DNA from: Arbacia lixula
Taxonomy: Eukaryota; Echinodermata; Echinoidea; Arbacioida; Arbaciidae
Reading direction: 5' to 3'
Assembly (NCBI GenBank): GCA_963669155.1
Contig: OZ022584.1
Coordinates: 4,891,224 to 4,955,223 of the forward strand
Length of the DNA: 64,000 bases
Shown: positions 45,801 to 57,662 of the stretch, one piece after another
How positions within the stretch are numbered: the stretch's first letter is position 1
Layout: every line of letters begins with the position of its first letter
Made by a program: the position numbers and the translations under genes
The notes under the pieces: generated by a model
The model's input: only the letters and a program-made list of their open reading frames with translations
Databases searched by the model: none
What the model was told of the DNA's origin: nothing

Positions 45801-48072
45801 TGTCTAGCACACAAATTGTTAACTATCTCGGTACCAAGCCATACAAATTAAATTGAGGTATTAGACAGGTTATGCTCATTCAGGACTTAGAGGGTTAACT
45901 TCCTGCTCTACCTAGAAACATGGAGTTGATGGTGAGGTCTCGTCTCTCCGCGTCCGTGCGCCAGTCCGTGGTGAACTCCACCTCGGCGTGCCTGCCGTCC
46001 GTGACCCGGTCGATGCGCAGTGTCGTGATCTCAAAGTTCTCCCGCTCGTTGAGGCGCGCCGTGATGGTACCGTGTTTCTCACCCTTGGTGTTGATCATGC
46101 GCACGCCCTCGTTGCTGAACAGCGTCTTCATCTCGTCGGGCGTGGCCGTGGTTGCAAAGTCCACATCCTCTGGCCGCTTCTGAATGGCCGTGAAAAAGAT
46201 ATGGTCTCCGCATTGTAATTTGCAATGATGATGGTAACAATAGCACAATTTCAGGTAGTGGTATGTAGGACGGTTACAGTTCTATATTCCGAAGGTTCGT
46301 AATTCAGAAACATGTAAATTGCCTATAGATCGATGCTTGTAAGTCCAAAAACGAAAAAGGGTTTGTTTATGCGAGCATTTGTGGCGTAACATTCCGAGAA
46401 ACGAACTTTCGGAATAACGAGTGCTTCCCTGTAGGACTGAAGTAATAAGCATACACAATCATACCTATGATCCCATCATAATGAAATGACATTATTAATT
46501 ATTAATTTGCAAGTCTTCAATTACAACATGCAAAATTACACCCTATAATCCCATGAAGGAGAAAGCAAGGCCCCCCCCCCCCTTCCCATTCGCTCTCCCA
46601 CACACACACATACACAAACAAACAAGTTCCAGCTTATCAACCTGTTCTTTACTGAGCTGGCATATTTGCGGGCTGGCTCTTCTCCACTCAGATACTGAGC
46701 AGCAAGTATCCCGCATCATCTGTTGTACAGACAATAGAAAACACACTATGAATAAACCATCAAAACTTTAAAGGGCGCCAACAAACCACACCCCTGGCCC
46801 TTCCATGGCAAATTTTGACATCCTAACTGGACCAGGGTTCACAAAGCTTGAAAATCCAAACGTGAGCAACAGGTTAAAATAAACCCTTGTACCATTTCTA
46901 ATTATGATGTCCTGGGGCCCATTGCATAAAACTTATCATTGGTGGTAACTTTGCTACCAATGTCAATTTCTAAGGAAACCTTGAATATCGTTGGCTGTCA
47001 GGTAATGTTACCATGGTAGTTACCCTTGATGGCAGAGTTACTATTAATGATGAGTGTTATGTAATGGGGCCCTGATTGAAGAATAATTGACCCACCTTCA
47101 TGAGGAGGTCCCTCACCGCTCCACCCGCTATCCTCAGCTCAAACTTGTGCTTCTCAAACAGCTTGGCTAGCTGCCTCAGCTCAGGGGTGAAGAGAGCATG
47201 GAAGTCTGGAGAGTCGATCTTCAGCATCGTTCCTCTACTGCCCTCTCCTGTTCCCTCTCGGTGACAAGCATAGGGGAAGTCGGTGGATAATGGCTGCCTC
47301 CGATCCTAGATTCATGATCGAACGAGGCAAAACATCCAATAATTATCAGCAATATAAGCATGCAGAGACTGACACGATTCAGAGTGTTGGTTTTGTGAAA
47401 AAAGTGGCCCCCATAAAATAAATTAGGCTGATAAATCTTGTCATAATTTCATCTTCATTCTGCTGCCCTCTCCTATTCCCTCTCGATGACAAGCATAGGG
47501 GTTGGCAGTGGATAACGGCTACCTCTGATCCTAAATTAATGATCCTGAGAGTTCCCCTTCTTACTAACTCGGGTAAGAAAGAACTATCAACCGCACAGGC
47601 CATGTGCATAGGTTCTCATTTATTGCAACTCTCCATCAATAGCAGCTACCATGGCAACAGGCAATAATCTCTCATTGTTGCACCTGTAGCAATGGTCGTT
47701 AACACTGATATTACGTTACAATGATTGAAAACCTGTTTGCAAATTTCTTTTAGGGCCCATTAAGCCTCTCAGGTTTGGTTGCTACAGTATCACAACAAAT
47801 GTTAAAGTCCTAACTGGACCAGGGTTCACAAAGCCCCAAAATCTAACCGTAAGCAACAGAATTATAAGCTAGAGGTTCTAGAAAGAAAGTGTCCTTCTTA
47901 CCACTGGAAGGATCGAGACTTTAGCAGCTTTGGGGTGATGCGATAGAACACTCGTCTTCCTGATCTGTGACACTACAGAGTAGCCCTGCTTGGGTCGCTC
48001 TGTCAGGAGTACGACTAGTCGTCTTCGGCTAAACGTAGCTAGGTTGGTGAAGTGTTTGGCTGCAGTGGTCAT
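39864..48072 (-). CDS. TRNT1: CCA tRNA nucleotidyltransferase 1 (mitochondrial/cytosolic)
   Basis: Adds the 3' CCA to tRNAs using CTP and ATP; in animals one gene serves both mitochondria and cytosol. Seven exons with AG/GT borders, in phase: 47902-48072, 47096 to about 47254 (acceptor could also be 47242), 45912-46179, 44479-44605, 42062-42255, 40619-40854 and 39864-40142; about 477 codons against 434 in human. Class II motifs seen: [10 protein letters not shown] (motif A), the catalytic carboxylates in [23 protein letters not shown] (motif B), GISGERIW, and [16 protein letters not shown]. The first exon is rich in Arg/Lys/Ser/Thr ([18 protein letters not shown]) and looks like a mitochondrial presequence. 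ATG at 47227 (MLKIDSPDF) aligns with human MKLQSPEF and could give a cytosolic form. An upstream in-frame ATG (48105) exists, but a strong acceptor (CTGCTTTCCAG) abuts the 48072 ATG. Confidence 0.95.
40945..41246. mobile_element. dispersed repeat copy 2 with 83-bp-arm palindrome
   Basis: 41058-41246 is a near-perfect palindrome: GAATCAAGTATCCTGGCAGA to GTCGTCATATCCAT, a 23-base loop, then the inverse. 40945-41057 carries the inverse of the 27412-27640 repeat. It lies in a TRNT1 intron. Confidence 0.88.
41752..41996. mobile_element. MITE, GTGTTTCACCAAG family, copy 3, left end lost
   Basis: Right end ACACATCTTGGTGAAACACC. The inner block TGATGGGAATCAAAATCATT is shared with the two copies at 29.1-29.7 kb. 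It ends 66 bases before a TRNT1 exon. Confidence 0.75.
42530..44055. mobile_element. 1.5-kb element of tandem 155-170-bp units with direct-repeat half-sites
   Basis: The outer ends carry inverted TATGCCTCCGCC (about 42563-42575; complement at 44041-44053). A hairpin (ATGCCTCCGGCCAC/TGGCGGAGGCAT) closes the right end. The interior is 7-8 imperfect units, each with a TGACCTTTGACCTCTGACCT-type block (near 42838, 42983, 43153, 43309, 43480, 43640 and 43800) and GATCCATCTTTGCACCATGT. A GGAC microsatellite lies at 43940-44008. I believe this type of element is common in marine invertebrates, but the family name is not known to me. It lies in a TRNT1 intron. Confidence 0.85.
43940..44008 (+). repeat. 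(GGAC)n microsatellite
   Basis: About 16 GGAC units with GTAC and AGAC variants. The long Arg-Pro-Ser-Val frames read from it are artefacts. Confidence 0.95.
44690..44885. repeat. dispersed repeat, copy 3 of 3
   Basis: Shares ATGTCCACTGTTATGCA, ATCACTCATGACTGG-like sequence and CAACATGCTCATGTGATG with the copies at 27412 and 40945. More diverged. Confidence 0.6.
45181..45742. mobile_element. MITE, TTAA-type family 3, about 160-bp arms
   Basis: Starts TTAAAGGGTTACTAAATTAG and ends with the complement through AGTAACCCTTAA. The arms also share GCACGC and the TTTTGACAAAAATTTGAAAA / TTTTTTCAAATTCTCGTCAA blocks. TTAA is present at both ends. The interior is shared with 2889-3082. It lies in a TRNT1 intron. 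Confidence 0.9.
46911..47074. mobile_element. MITE, GGGGCC-TGCATAAA family, copy 2
   Basis: Starts CCTGGGGCCCATTGCATAAA and ends TTATGTAATGGGGCCCTG, with inner GGTAACTTTGCTACCAATG and its diverged inverse. It ends 21 bases from the donor side of TRNT1 exon 2 (47096). Confidence 0.85.
47238..47318. repeat. 81-bp duplication unit A at the TRNT1 exon 2 acceptor
   Basis: Matches 47461-47541 with about a dozen differences (shared TGCCCTCTCCT, CCCTCTCG, TGACAAGCATAGGGG). It overlaps the splice acceptor of TRNT1 exon 2. Confidence 0.85.
47461..47541. repeat. 81-bp duplication unit B
   Basis: Second copy of the exon 2 acceptor region, 223 bases upstream in the transcript direction. Confidence 0.85.
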
Positions 48073-49350
48073 CTGGAAAGCAGATACATGGCCTGGGTGA
48101 GCCAATCAGAAATCTGAAAGATCAAAACTACAAAAAATAAAGTCCTGTAAAAATTAGAGTTGCATGCCCCTGCAATTCATTTGACATCCTGTCCGAGCTT
48201 GAGCAAATTGTACTTAATTTAACATTCTGACGTCGTACAGACATATTGACTTCTCCATTGTGTCACTGCTAATGCAAAGTAGATCCAGGCAACTGAACGG
48301 CGGATGTTAAATGATCGTGTTATAAGCCACTTAGGACTTCTTCGAACACCTACCAATATTTGCAGGCCGATTCAATGAAATGACAGCTTCAATGATTTTC
48401 AAAAGAAATCTTTTATTCTCTGTGTGAAACTTCCACACAGAAGAACCAAAGAGAGTAACCTTGCTTCAACACATAACTTTCAAAATTTTTATCTCAGTAT
48501 GACGTGATTTTATTCCACACCTTGCTTCAACACATAATTTCCCAATAATTTCTCAGTAGGACGTGATTTTATTCCACAAATTCTGTGGTTTTAATTATTT
48601 TGTTCATCAACAGGTGGCTTAGCCTTAGTTAGGGTCCCCAGGACTGCTCCAGCGGAGCGTGAGCAGGCTGATCGAAGGATGCAGGCTATTTTAATTTGGT
48701 CTCTTTTGTCTTTTTTCGAGGTCACAACACTCAACAGGCTGTGTATAGGCCTAAATCTAGGCTATGGCCATACGTTTATAAACGGTAGTGCTGGTGCAGT
48801 AGTGGCCTAGAAGGAGACCAAATCATAGAGCCCATTCATCTAAGCCACCCGTTGAAAATTTTTATATTGTGTGACGTCTGCGCATAGCAGACGACGCAAG
48901 CACAATAAATTAGGTACATGATTTGAATGCCAAAAGTGGCCGGGGGAAAGAGTCCACTATAGTGGCTTCGTCGATCACGAGAATGATCTAGATAGAATAG
49001 GAATTTATAAGTCCATATACCCATACTCACCAGACTGTTATTGAACCAGTATCAGCATGTATAGAGCTCTGTTCGCACATGTATGACGGCTCCCCAATAA
49101 TGTAGTGCATGCATGCTCTTCATACAATATGTACATACAACTTGCATGCAATGGCGCAATATGCAGCTAGCTGGCTCACGCGCGCGCGTGCACGTATACA
49201 GTGCCTGTGCGTGTAGTGGATCTATGGGGAATTCAGTGGTATTTGGCGACCTTTCATACGAATCACTGCCGCCTGTCAAGTTAGGCTGAGGCGCGTTTCC
49301 GTTTTTCACCTTGGCGAAGGCACACTGTATTTCAGAATAACATAGTAATA
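48073..49350. other. TRNT1 upstream region
   Basis: Holds the TRNT1 promoter and probably a 5' UTR exon, not located. Contains the tandem repeat at 48459-48580 and a G/C-alternating stretch near 49180. Confidence 0.4.
48459..48580. repeat. 60-bp unit, two tandem copies
   Basis: CTTGCTTCAACACATAA starts each unit, and each ends GACGTGATTTTATTCCACA. Confidence 0.85.
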
Positions 49351-49467
49351 TTTGTACATAGGAGTTTTTTTTTTTTTTTTTTTAAACATCTGTGGTAGGG
49401 TCCATCATCTGAGTCAAAACATTGTCGCTTATAAACTACTTAGTTGTATTATCATATTGTTAGTGTA

Positions 49468-49500
49468 TCATAACTTTTCATATTATATTTTTTACTTCTG

Positions 49501-49566
<66 letters not shown>

Positions 49567-49567
49567 T

Positions 49568-49623
<56 letters not shown>

Positions 49624-49648
49624 TATTGTATCATAACTTTTCATATCA
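49468..49648 (+). repeat. (CTA)n array between direct repeats
   Basis: About 40 CTA units at 49498-49623, bordered on each side by GTATCATAACTTTTCATAT (49468 and 49628). A T20 run lies at 49365-49382. Confidence 0.93.
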
Positions 49649-49649
49649 T

Positions 49650-51295
49650 TATTTATCACTACTTTATTATCACTATTGTAGCGTACGTGAGACCCTCACT
49701 CAATTCTTGATGTGCTGTCACCCTGTCCAGAGAGGGACACGACCTCATTTTTATGCCACCGACTTTCCTAGAAAGATAGGTTGACGTCTTCTTACTCGTT
49801 AATTAAGTTTTGGCCAAAGATTATACAAAGAGCAAACCCCGATTTGGGTTGTCCCTACATGTTGTTGGGCATCATTGTGTTTGGGAGACCAGTCTGCACA
49901 TTTTCTACATTGGTTACCTTTGCGATATGCTGCTGTCCAAGAAATGGCAGCCATTTTTCAAAGTGGCCGCCGTGGAAATGTAGCATTGACAACTATTTTT
50001 AAATAAAAGATTACATTTGAATGGAACATTTTCCCACATCATATGAGGTATCAAAAGTAGATAACATTTCCTACAAGATGGTAGTACATTATTTGCTAGG
50101 CTTTGAGGTGATTCACATAACAATTCGGGGCAAAGAATGTGAATTTTTTACAATTTTTCCATAGATTTTAATTTCATGGTAATATGCCTTCATATTCCTT
50201 CATATTTCCAGTAATTTATTTCTTAATAAAATGAAAGGCTTCAGAAAGCTGTCCAAGCATCTGTTCTACACGATGTGGAAAAATCAATCACAGTTCTTAT
50301 CTTGATATAAAGTCATAGTAATCTAAAGTCCATACCTTGATATCAGGCAACGGTGCTTTTTGTAGTAGGCCGTATCTGTTCCTCTGCCATATGTTTAACA
50401 CGCAAAACCGTATAGGGTATGTATATCCCGTATGTCCATAATGGGCCTCTTGTGTCCACATTTTTCCCCATCATATACAATTTGTTACTTGTCTTAATCA
50501 TCATGCTCATGTTTGGAAAAGAGATGGGTGTTATGAAGAGTTATATATGTGCACACACGCCTGGCGCATGTGAAAATCTCCAAGTGAGTAGCCCGCCTTA
50601 AAAAAAATATACAGGTTGTATTTTAATGTATGTTTTAATGCAAACGAATAATTTTTGTATCACTGAATCCTGAAATGCGCTATATCGCCTTAACATGTAG
50701 CACCGGTTTTGATATCCACTATGACCTACCAAATGGCCGCCGCGAGTGACTACTTTTGGCCATATCTCGGTCAACACTGCACGAAGAGTTGCAATATATG
50801 TGGGTTTTTAATCTGATACAATCCAGGCAATCGTTTAGGGTGATCCTGAAATAAGTTGACATTCTTCATAACAGAACGACTTCATGCCGACGGCTGGTTT
50901 TGTCTTAATAACTATTCTGGTTCAGTATTTTGGTCTTTGGATAAATAACAATATGTCAAGATAAGTACTCTCCTTGATTTCTGCTCATCGTATGGAACAT
51001 AATGCTAAGGCAGTTTTCTGAACAGTTTCACTTCGTTAGTGAGAATATTTACGGAAATATGACGAAATAAGTATTTCATTAAATTCATTTTTTTTTTTTT
51101 TTTTTTGGGGGGGGGGAGTTTAAAGTCAATTTTTTGCCAAAATTGTAATGAAAATCACCTCAAATCCCCCAAAATGTGGTACTATTTTGTTTGAAATGTC
51201 ATCCACTTTGATCATGTTGATATGATGATGTGAGAAAATGTCATATTTGATGCAAAAAATATAATTTTTTTAACAATTTTCCCCAAAAATTTGAA
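49650..51295. other. no gene recognised
   Basis: A/T-rich sequence. GTGGCCGCCGTGG-type words near 49970 and 50735 suggest dispersed repeats, not defined further. There is a T20/G10 run at 51090-51117. Confidence 0.4.
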
Positions 51296-51299
51296 TTCT

Positions 51300-52175
51300 T
51301 TGTCTTTGTAATATTCATTTTCCGTCCAGCTTTTTTGCTTTCTTCACTAAGTTCTCAGATCATTTTCTCGAGTTCCTGAGGTGTATAAAAAGTAGTAAAA
51401 TGTCATCTGCAAATCTAAGATGTGTCAGGTGTTCGCCATCTACCACTTTTCCCATTGATAGCCAATCAAGGTTTCTGAATACATCCTCCATAGCTGCAGT
51501 GAAGATCATTGGTGAGATGGGGTCACTTGTCTAATCCCTTTCAGGATTTTAAAGGCATATGTTGTGGTACTTTCTAGATGTACATGGGCACTAGAGTCCC
51601 CATAGATGGTCTTAATTAGGCAAATGTACTTTCTATTTGTGACCTGCTTTTCTAAGGCACTGAATAATGACTGATGGTCTAGGCTGTCATGGCTGTGTAA
51701 TGTCTTCTCGTAATTAACGAAGCTAAGGCAGATGTCAAAACGGTATTCTTTTGCCTTCTCGATTATCTGGCTTAAGGCGTGGAGATGGTCTGATGTTCTA
51801 TATCCTGTACGAAATTCAGCTTGTTCCCGTGGTTGATTTTCAACAAGCTGTTTCTCTCCCCTAGGAAGAAGAATTCGTGTGAAGATGTTGTAGGCAACAT
51901 ACTAATGGGCCTGTAGTTTTTAATGTCCTTCATGTCCCCTTTCTTGAACAGTATGATCACTTTTTGACTCGTTCCAGTGGGTGGGTACTTGTTCCATTTG
52001 CTCGATCTTATTGAACAGCTTCGTTAGGATTGATATGGTGTCCTCCCCCCCCCCCCCCCCCCCAATCTCAGAATATCTGCAGTCATTTGGTCCTCCCCTG
52101 GAGCCTTTCCCCTTTTCATCTGATCTAAAGCACTCTTCACCTCTTCCTTTAGCATTGGTGGAACATCATTTGATT
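51300..52175 (-). mobile_element. RTE-like LINE reverse transcriptase remnant
   Basis: Minus-strand reading in order: PPMLKEEVKSALDQMKRGKA then PGEDQMTADIL; FKKGDMKDIKNYRPISMLPT; NQPREQAEFRTGYRTSDHLH; LSFVNYEKTLHSHDSLDHQS (motif A); KYICLIKTIYGDSSAHVHLE; and LRFADDILLL (motif C). Several frameshifts and stops separate these pieces, and the motif A Asp is replaced by Asn (FVNYEK). A C19 run at 52047-52065 interrupts the N-terminal part. It is a dead, old copy. RTE assignment rests on general resemblance to invertebrate endonuclease-reverse transcriptases. Confidence 0.85.
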
Positions 52176-52238
52176 TTTCATTTCAGTCTTCATTTACTCT
52201 CCAATCTAAAGAGTAAATGAGGACTGGAATGAGAAATC
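52173..52238. repeat. hairpin at the LINE 5' edge
   Basis: ATTTTTCATTTCAGTCTTCA with its extension pairs with AGAGTAAATGAGGACTGGAA. Arms are about 28 bases. Confidence 0.75.
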
Positions 52239-52239
52239 A

Positions 52240-55200
52240 GTTTTGGCTTACAAATACCCAATGCTCATCAGTACTTTATTTTACTTTATTTTCTGTATAT
52301 TAACTTCTGACAAATGTGTGGGATAATTGAAAATGCCGCCCCCTCCCCACTACCTACTCCCCTGCCAAATGACCCTGACCTAACTCCTAAATGACAGGAA
52401 GTGGTGTACCGGTGATGGACTATTATCTTCAGCAGACAATGAAAAAACAAGAAAAAAATCAGAAACTAATGAGTATCGGGCGTTTGAAGGGCAAAACTGA
52501 TGGCCCCTGGTAAATAGCATTACAAGGACTGCACCGGCCCATTGCATCCACTCCACACTTCGTTTGAGATAGCTGTGAGCCGCAACAGATAAAAGCGTCA
52601 ATTAATCTAAGTAATGAATTGGTACATTCATCAGTAACGTTCGATAAGCATGATATATATAAAAAAAAAAAAAAAAAAAAAAGATGGATGTGCGTTCTAT
52701 TCGTTTATTCTGATCCATGTAAAAGCTCCATGACCAGCACGCGATTATGTATTTCTTATGAACAGAACTAGAGATCAATCAATAATTATGATGATTGCTG
52801 CCCTCATTTTGGAAATTCATCTACCTTACAGAAGAAGAATGTACAGAAGACGGTGTGCAGACCCACCCCTTCCCACTCCACCCCCACCCACCCTCCTGCT
52901 CTCCCTCATACATATTAGCAATCCGTCAAGGAACGATGCATTTTTATTTTGTTGGCCTTATAAAAATGACATAACTTCGCGCTCTGATAAAATGCTTGTA
53001 TTATATGTACAGTACTGGTATTGGCTAAAGAAGTCGTTCACACCGCTCGCCATAAGTATATTTATTTAAGTGTATTATTCAGGTTAGTCTTGTATTAATT
53101 ACCGATTGGTTGAATACGCTCACGTGTCAGCAAGACAGATTTGTATGTTGCCCGCTGACGTCATTTTGCCAGTCAATATAACCATGATAACGCCAATACT
53201 AGAGTTATGTTTCCCTAGGGAACGCGCTGATACGCGCTGATAGACGCGCTGCTTTATTGTAGTAAACATCACAAAATGTTTAAACCTCGGGGGTTGCACT
53301 GCTGCTTTGCGGGAACAAATGAGGCCCTCGCCTTTGGCTCGTGACGTATTTACCTCGGTATGAACATTCTGTGATGTTTCCTCCAGCGGCAGCCAACATC
53401 TATATAATGTTCTGCGATAAGGAGAAAGAAACGTACAAATGTTTATGCTAAAGCTATGCTTTACACGTAGGCAGTTTACACCTGTCGATTGCCATGATGG
53501 AACTATTTTGCTTTTAACCCTGTCTTAACTGTTGTCTGTGCAGACAAATTGTTCCTCTGTGAGATTTATGTGTGTTACTGTTGCCAAACTGCTCCATTGG
53601 CGCACAAAGAGATAATATGAAGTTGTCTCATTATTCCTTCTAAATTCATCGACTTCGTACGTCAGTAGAAGTAGAAGTATTTATCAATTCATAAGCATCT
53701 CAACAGGGATCAAAATCCAACTTACACTTCCCATTAGGAAGATAAATTGTGCGTTTACTTTCGCGTATGTAGATCTTTCAAAAGATGCATTATAAATCTT
53801 TCCTGTGGCACATAAAACGCTACTCAATAGGATTAATGTGTAATACTGGTGACGAATATACATATGGCACATAAAAGTTAAATTGTGAAGTGATCCAAAT
53901 GATAAGACATTTGTTTGTAGTATTTTGTCCTGTATAAATGCTGTAAAAAACAATACATAGATCAATTTCAATGTAATCGTTTCAATACGTGCACGGTAAA
54001 ATGTTTTCACGTTAGAGCTGAGATCACTGTTGTTTTTCAAGAATATCACAAATATATTACCGACTACGGAATATATTATCTAGGACAGATCAAAATTGAA
54101 CTAAATTGACAGCTTAGACTACTATTCCGCAAAGATGTAGATTTCAATTATTGTGATTTACCGCCGATCAATGCCAATGTTAACGTGAAATAAGCTCTCA
54201 GCATTGAGGTTGTTGCCATGGTATTGACTTTAAATAATTTATGCCGGTAGTAATAATTGCGCCCGTAAAGCCTCCCTACTCCATTATAATGGTTACCATT
54301 ATCGATGGAAACAAAGACAAATCTCCCTTGCTCTCTGTGGGCAGATCATGTTTGATGAACATGATGAAAGTGTCATTTCCGTGATATCAATTTATCTTCT
54401 CCTTTTCCACTATATTTCACATTAGTTAACCATTTGTGTGCTAGACAAAATGAGTCCCCTGAATGAGAGTTATGTGTATTAACGGTGAGGAAAACCCATG
54501 TGGCATCTAAAGAGCTATAAAAGAAAGGCTTTTTGGTCGTGCTGGTTTATATATAACAATATTTGACTACAATATTCGTACAAGATCATTTCGTGATTTC
54601 CGTTATTATCAAATACGTGAAGTATCTTGGATATATCATGTGCCATGTGTACAGTACATATTAAAATTTAGAATGGTTCTCGGCTGACCTGTATCTTTCT
54701 CTTCAATTTATTCAAGGAGATATTCGTGCTTTGAATTCAAACGTGTCTCCAAAAACGTGCCAAGATTGGCGAATTACGATAGAAATGAACATTCTATCAT
54801 CGTGATCTGCCATTCTGCCTGTGTAAGTAATTTTCTTGCATTCTGGAAAAAAATCTCCGCCCACCCGTCTTCGAATTTTCTTCCATGAATTGCGTTTAAC
54901 TTGCCCATTTTCTTTTACGTCCTATTTCAAGTTGCAATCAGAGTGAATAGTGTTATGAACAGAGATATTATTACATTATCCCCATGCCCATTTGCAATTT
55001 CTCATGTGATGTCAACTGTATTGCTTTTTCCTATGATTTTATGAAGGACAGTTATCATTTACCTTTTGGCAAAAAAAAATGTCCATTTAGTGTTGAAGAG
55101 TTGAAAAGGATATTGATTTTTGTTGGATGCAATTTTCAAGATGTTCAAATCCATACGAATATTTCTTTCTTTACTTTTAGAGACGGAGGAAACCTAAAGC

Positions 55201-55740
55201 AGAGTCTAATAATGTTGGAATAAGCGCAGAAATCAATAATTCATTGAAATGTGTTATAAATATATTTTTGCAGCTACGATCGATGAATGAAATAAAATGT
55301 CAATTTGAATCCCGCCAGAAAGGAAAGAGATGAGAAGGAGAAATAGAGAGGGTCTGCCCAATTTATGATTAATAGCAGTGTTTCCTGTTCGTACTGACAA
55401 GACTTTTTAAATATTACAAATGTTGTATCAATGAGAAAAATAAAATAGGTCGAAGATAGTTTGACTTAGAGTGTCATCGAGACACGGGTCAGAAGAGGGA
55501 AATAGATCGTGAGCCAAATTGAGTCAGATTGAGCAGAGATAAAGAAAGGAAGAAAATGAGAATGCGTGAGAGTAAAATAGTCAAGCTAAGGAATACGAAT
55601 TAAAGATTGATTTCAATATACCCCTGCGTGCAACGAATTTTTAAAGTAGTTTTCATAATATTGTGTAAAATGTAATTTATTTCCCTCCTGAATGGCGATT
55701 AACAAAAAAACTTTTCAAACATGTATTGAGTAACAAATCA
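52240..55740. other. long stretch without recognised genes
   Basis: Low-GC sequence with an A24 run at 52659-52682 and no exon or repeat I can support. The 121-codon minus-strand frame at 53684-54049 has no family resemblance. Confidence 0.4.
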
Positions 55741-57040
55741 CAATCATCCGAAGCAAATAGTCTCTTCGACTGGCGAATCACATGCCTAGAGCTGCAACAT
55801 CGAGTGTATAATCACGTTTCACTGACAAATAAACAAATTGATTATGTGAGAATTCAAAAATAAGTAATAATTATCAAACAGATGCGTCTTTGTTGTTAAT
55901 TTGAACTGATCGAAGTCTGTCAATGATCGAATGCCTTGGGGGAGGTTATTCCATAATTTGGATGCGGTATTTGCAAAAACTCTAGATTTTAACGAATTTC
56001 AGAGAGAAGATTTTTTGATTGAGAACAAACATTACGACTAAACTGGTATCGTTTGATGAGCTCAGTAAGATAGACAGGAGCATTTCCACACAGGCATTTG
56101 AATACAAGATTGAGGATTTTAAACAGAACACGAGCCCTTATCGAAAGCCAGTGGAGACTACGTAGGATCGGAGTTATGCGTTCAAATTTCCTCTTTCGCG
56201 TCACAAGCCTCGCAGCTGAATTCTGTACAGGTTGGAGTTTATTTAGTTGACTCTCGGAGATTCCCAGAAACATACCATATATAGAAATCTAAGGAACTAA
56301 ATATAAATGTGTGAACGAGCCTCTCTGTGGTTGCTTTATCCAAAAAATGCCCAATCTTCCCAATCATATGTACTCCAATGGCAGCCGATTGACAAATATC
56401 ATTAATGTGAGTGTTCATACTCAGATCATCCTGAACAATAACCCTAGACGGTTTTGCAGTGACCACTCCTGTATTTCACACAAAGAAGATTCAATTTGAG
56501 TTATTACTGTGGCACGACTAGTACATTTTGGTATTGAGACATAAATTTGGGTATCATCAGCATAAATTATCTATTACATTTTGCAATGAACCGTGTACAT
56601 AGATAAACATAATGGCCGCATATAAACTGAACCCTGAGGAACCCCCTCACTTAAAACACATGGAGCAGATGCAGTGCCCTTGATAGACACACGTTGAGTG
56701 CGGTTGTTGAAACATGAATGAAACCAGTTCAATGCAGTACTTTTAATCCCATAATTATTTTAACGAAAATCGATTGAGCATAATTTCATGGTCAATAGTG
56801 TAAAATGCGGAGGAGTAATCTAGCATCACCAGCACCGTCCCCCCCCCCCCCCCCTATCCACTGCCAGGAGTAAGTCATAAATGGGGACCATAGCCACTGA
56901 TAGCTGTCTCAACAGTGTGACTTTTCCTATAAGCTGATTGTGTTCTACCGGATAAACCGTTCAGATTTAGATATGCATGTATTTGGTTGGCAAATGCTCA
57001 TTCAACTAATTTCCCAAGGAATACTGGGCTCTGATACAGA
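55740..57040 (-). mobile_element. CR1/L2-like LINE reverse transcriptase remnant
   Basis: Minus-strand pieces in order from 57040: PVFLGKLVE, SAYRK-like, LDYSSAFYTIDHE (motif A), GVPQGSV (motif B), YADDTQIYVSIPK (motif C), DDLSMNTHINDICQSAA, HFLDKATTERLVHTFI, LQPVQNSAARLVTRKRK, ITPILRSLHWLSIRARVLFK, ASKLWNNLPQGIR. These are the usual order and spacing of a CR1/L2 RT. At least three frameshifts or stops are needed between pieces, and a C16 run at 56839-56854 replaces some residues. A dead copy. Confidence 0.88.
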
Positions 57041-57662
57041 GTCGCAGGCTTAAGTAAATGTGTATTAAATAGCCTATCTTTCAAAGAACATATATTTTTA
57101 ACATTAACTACAGTTTCCTCTACAAGAACATGTGTTGTTATATTACTTCAGTCTCATCAGTTCTCTTTCCCACAAACACTTCAATTCGTATTTGCTTTAA
57201 GTAGTTGCAACAAAATTGTCAGTTCTGTTGACATGATGTGGCACGTGCTGACAAAGCACCTTTGTACCGATTAAATATTAACAAAACATGTTTTGTGTCC
57301 GTTTAACTGATTTGTTTCAGCTCGCTCGTTCCACCCGTTCGAAAAAGGATATATTCATTCCACCAAGGGTTCTTAATTATTAAATGCTATATTCTCTGTG
57401 TGCATCACATGAAAAGCTTTCCTGTCAAACGATTGGAAGGTCAACTTCCATGAATTTTCTGTTTGATAATGTTCCTCTGCAATGCAAACAAATGTGCTCT
57501 TATAATAATCAATATCAAATGTTACGAGAAGCCATGTCAGCAATATGAACTTGAATTCAAAGAAATGATGTAATGAATCTATCAGAGATGAATAATTTAG
57601 AGTACATTCTAGTATATAATGCTCACATCCTTGATTTGATAAAGATGTGTGGTTGCATTTTC

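Noticed and set aside
53684-54049. 121-codon minus-strand frame
   Set aside because: A/T-rich, no domain resemblance, no splice or promoter context.
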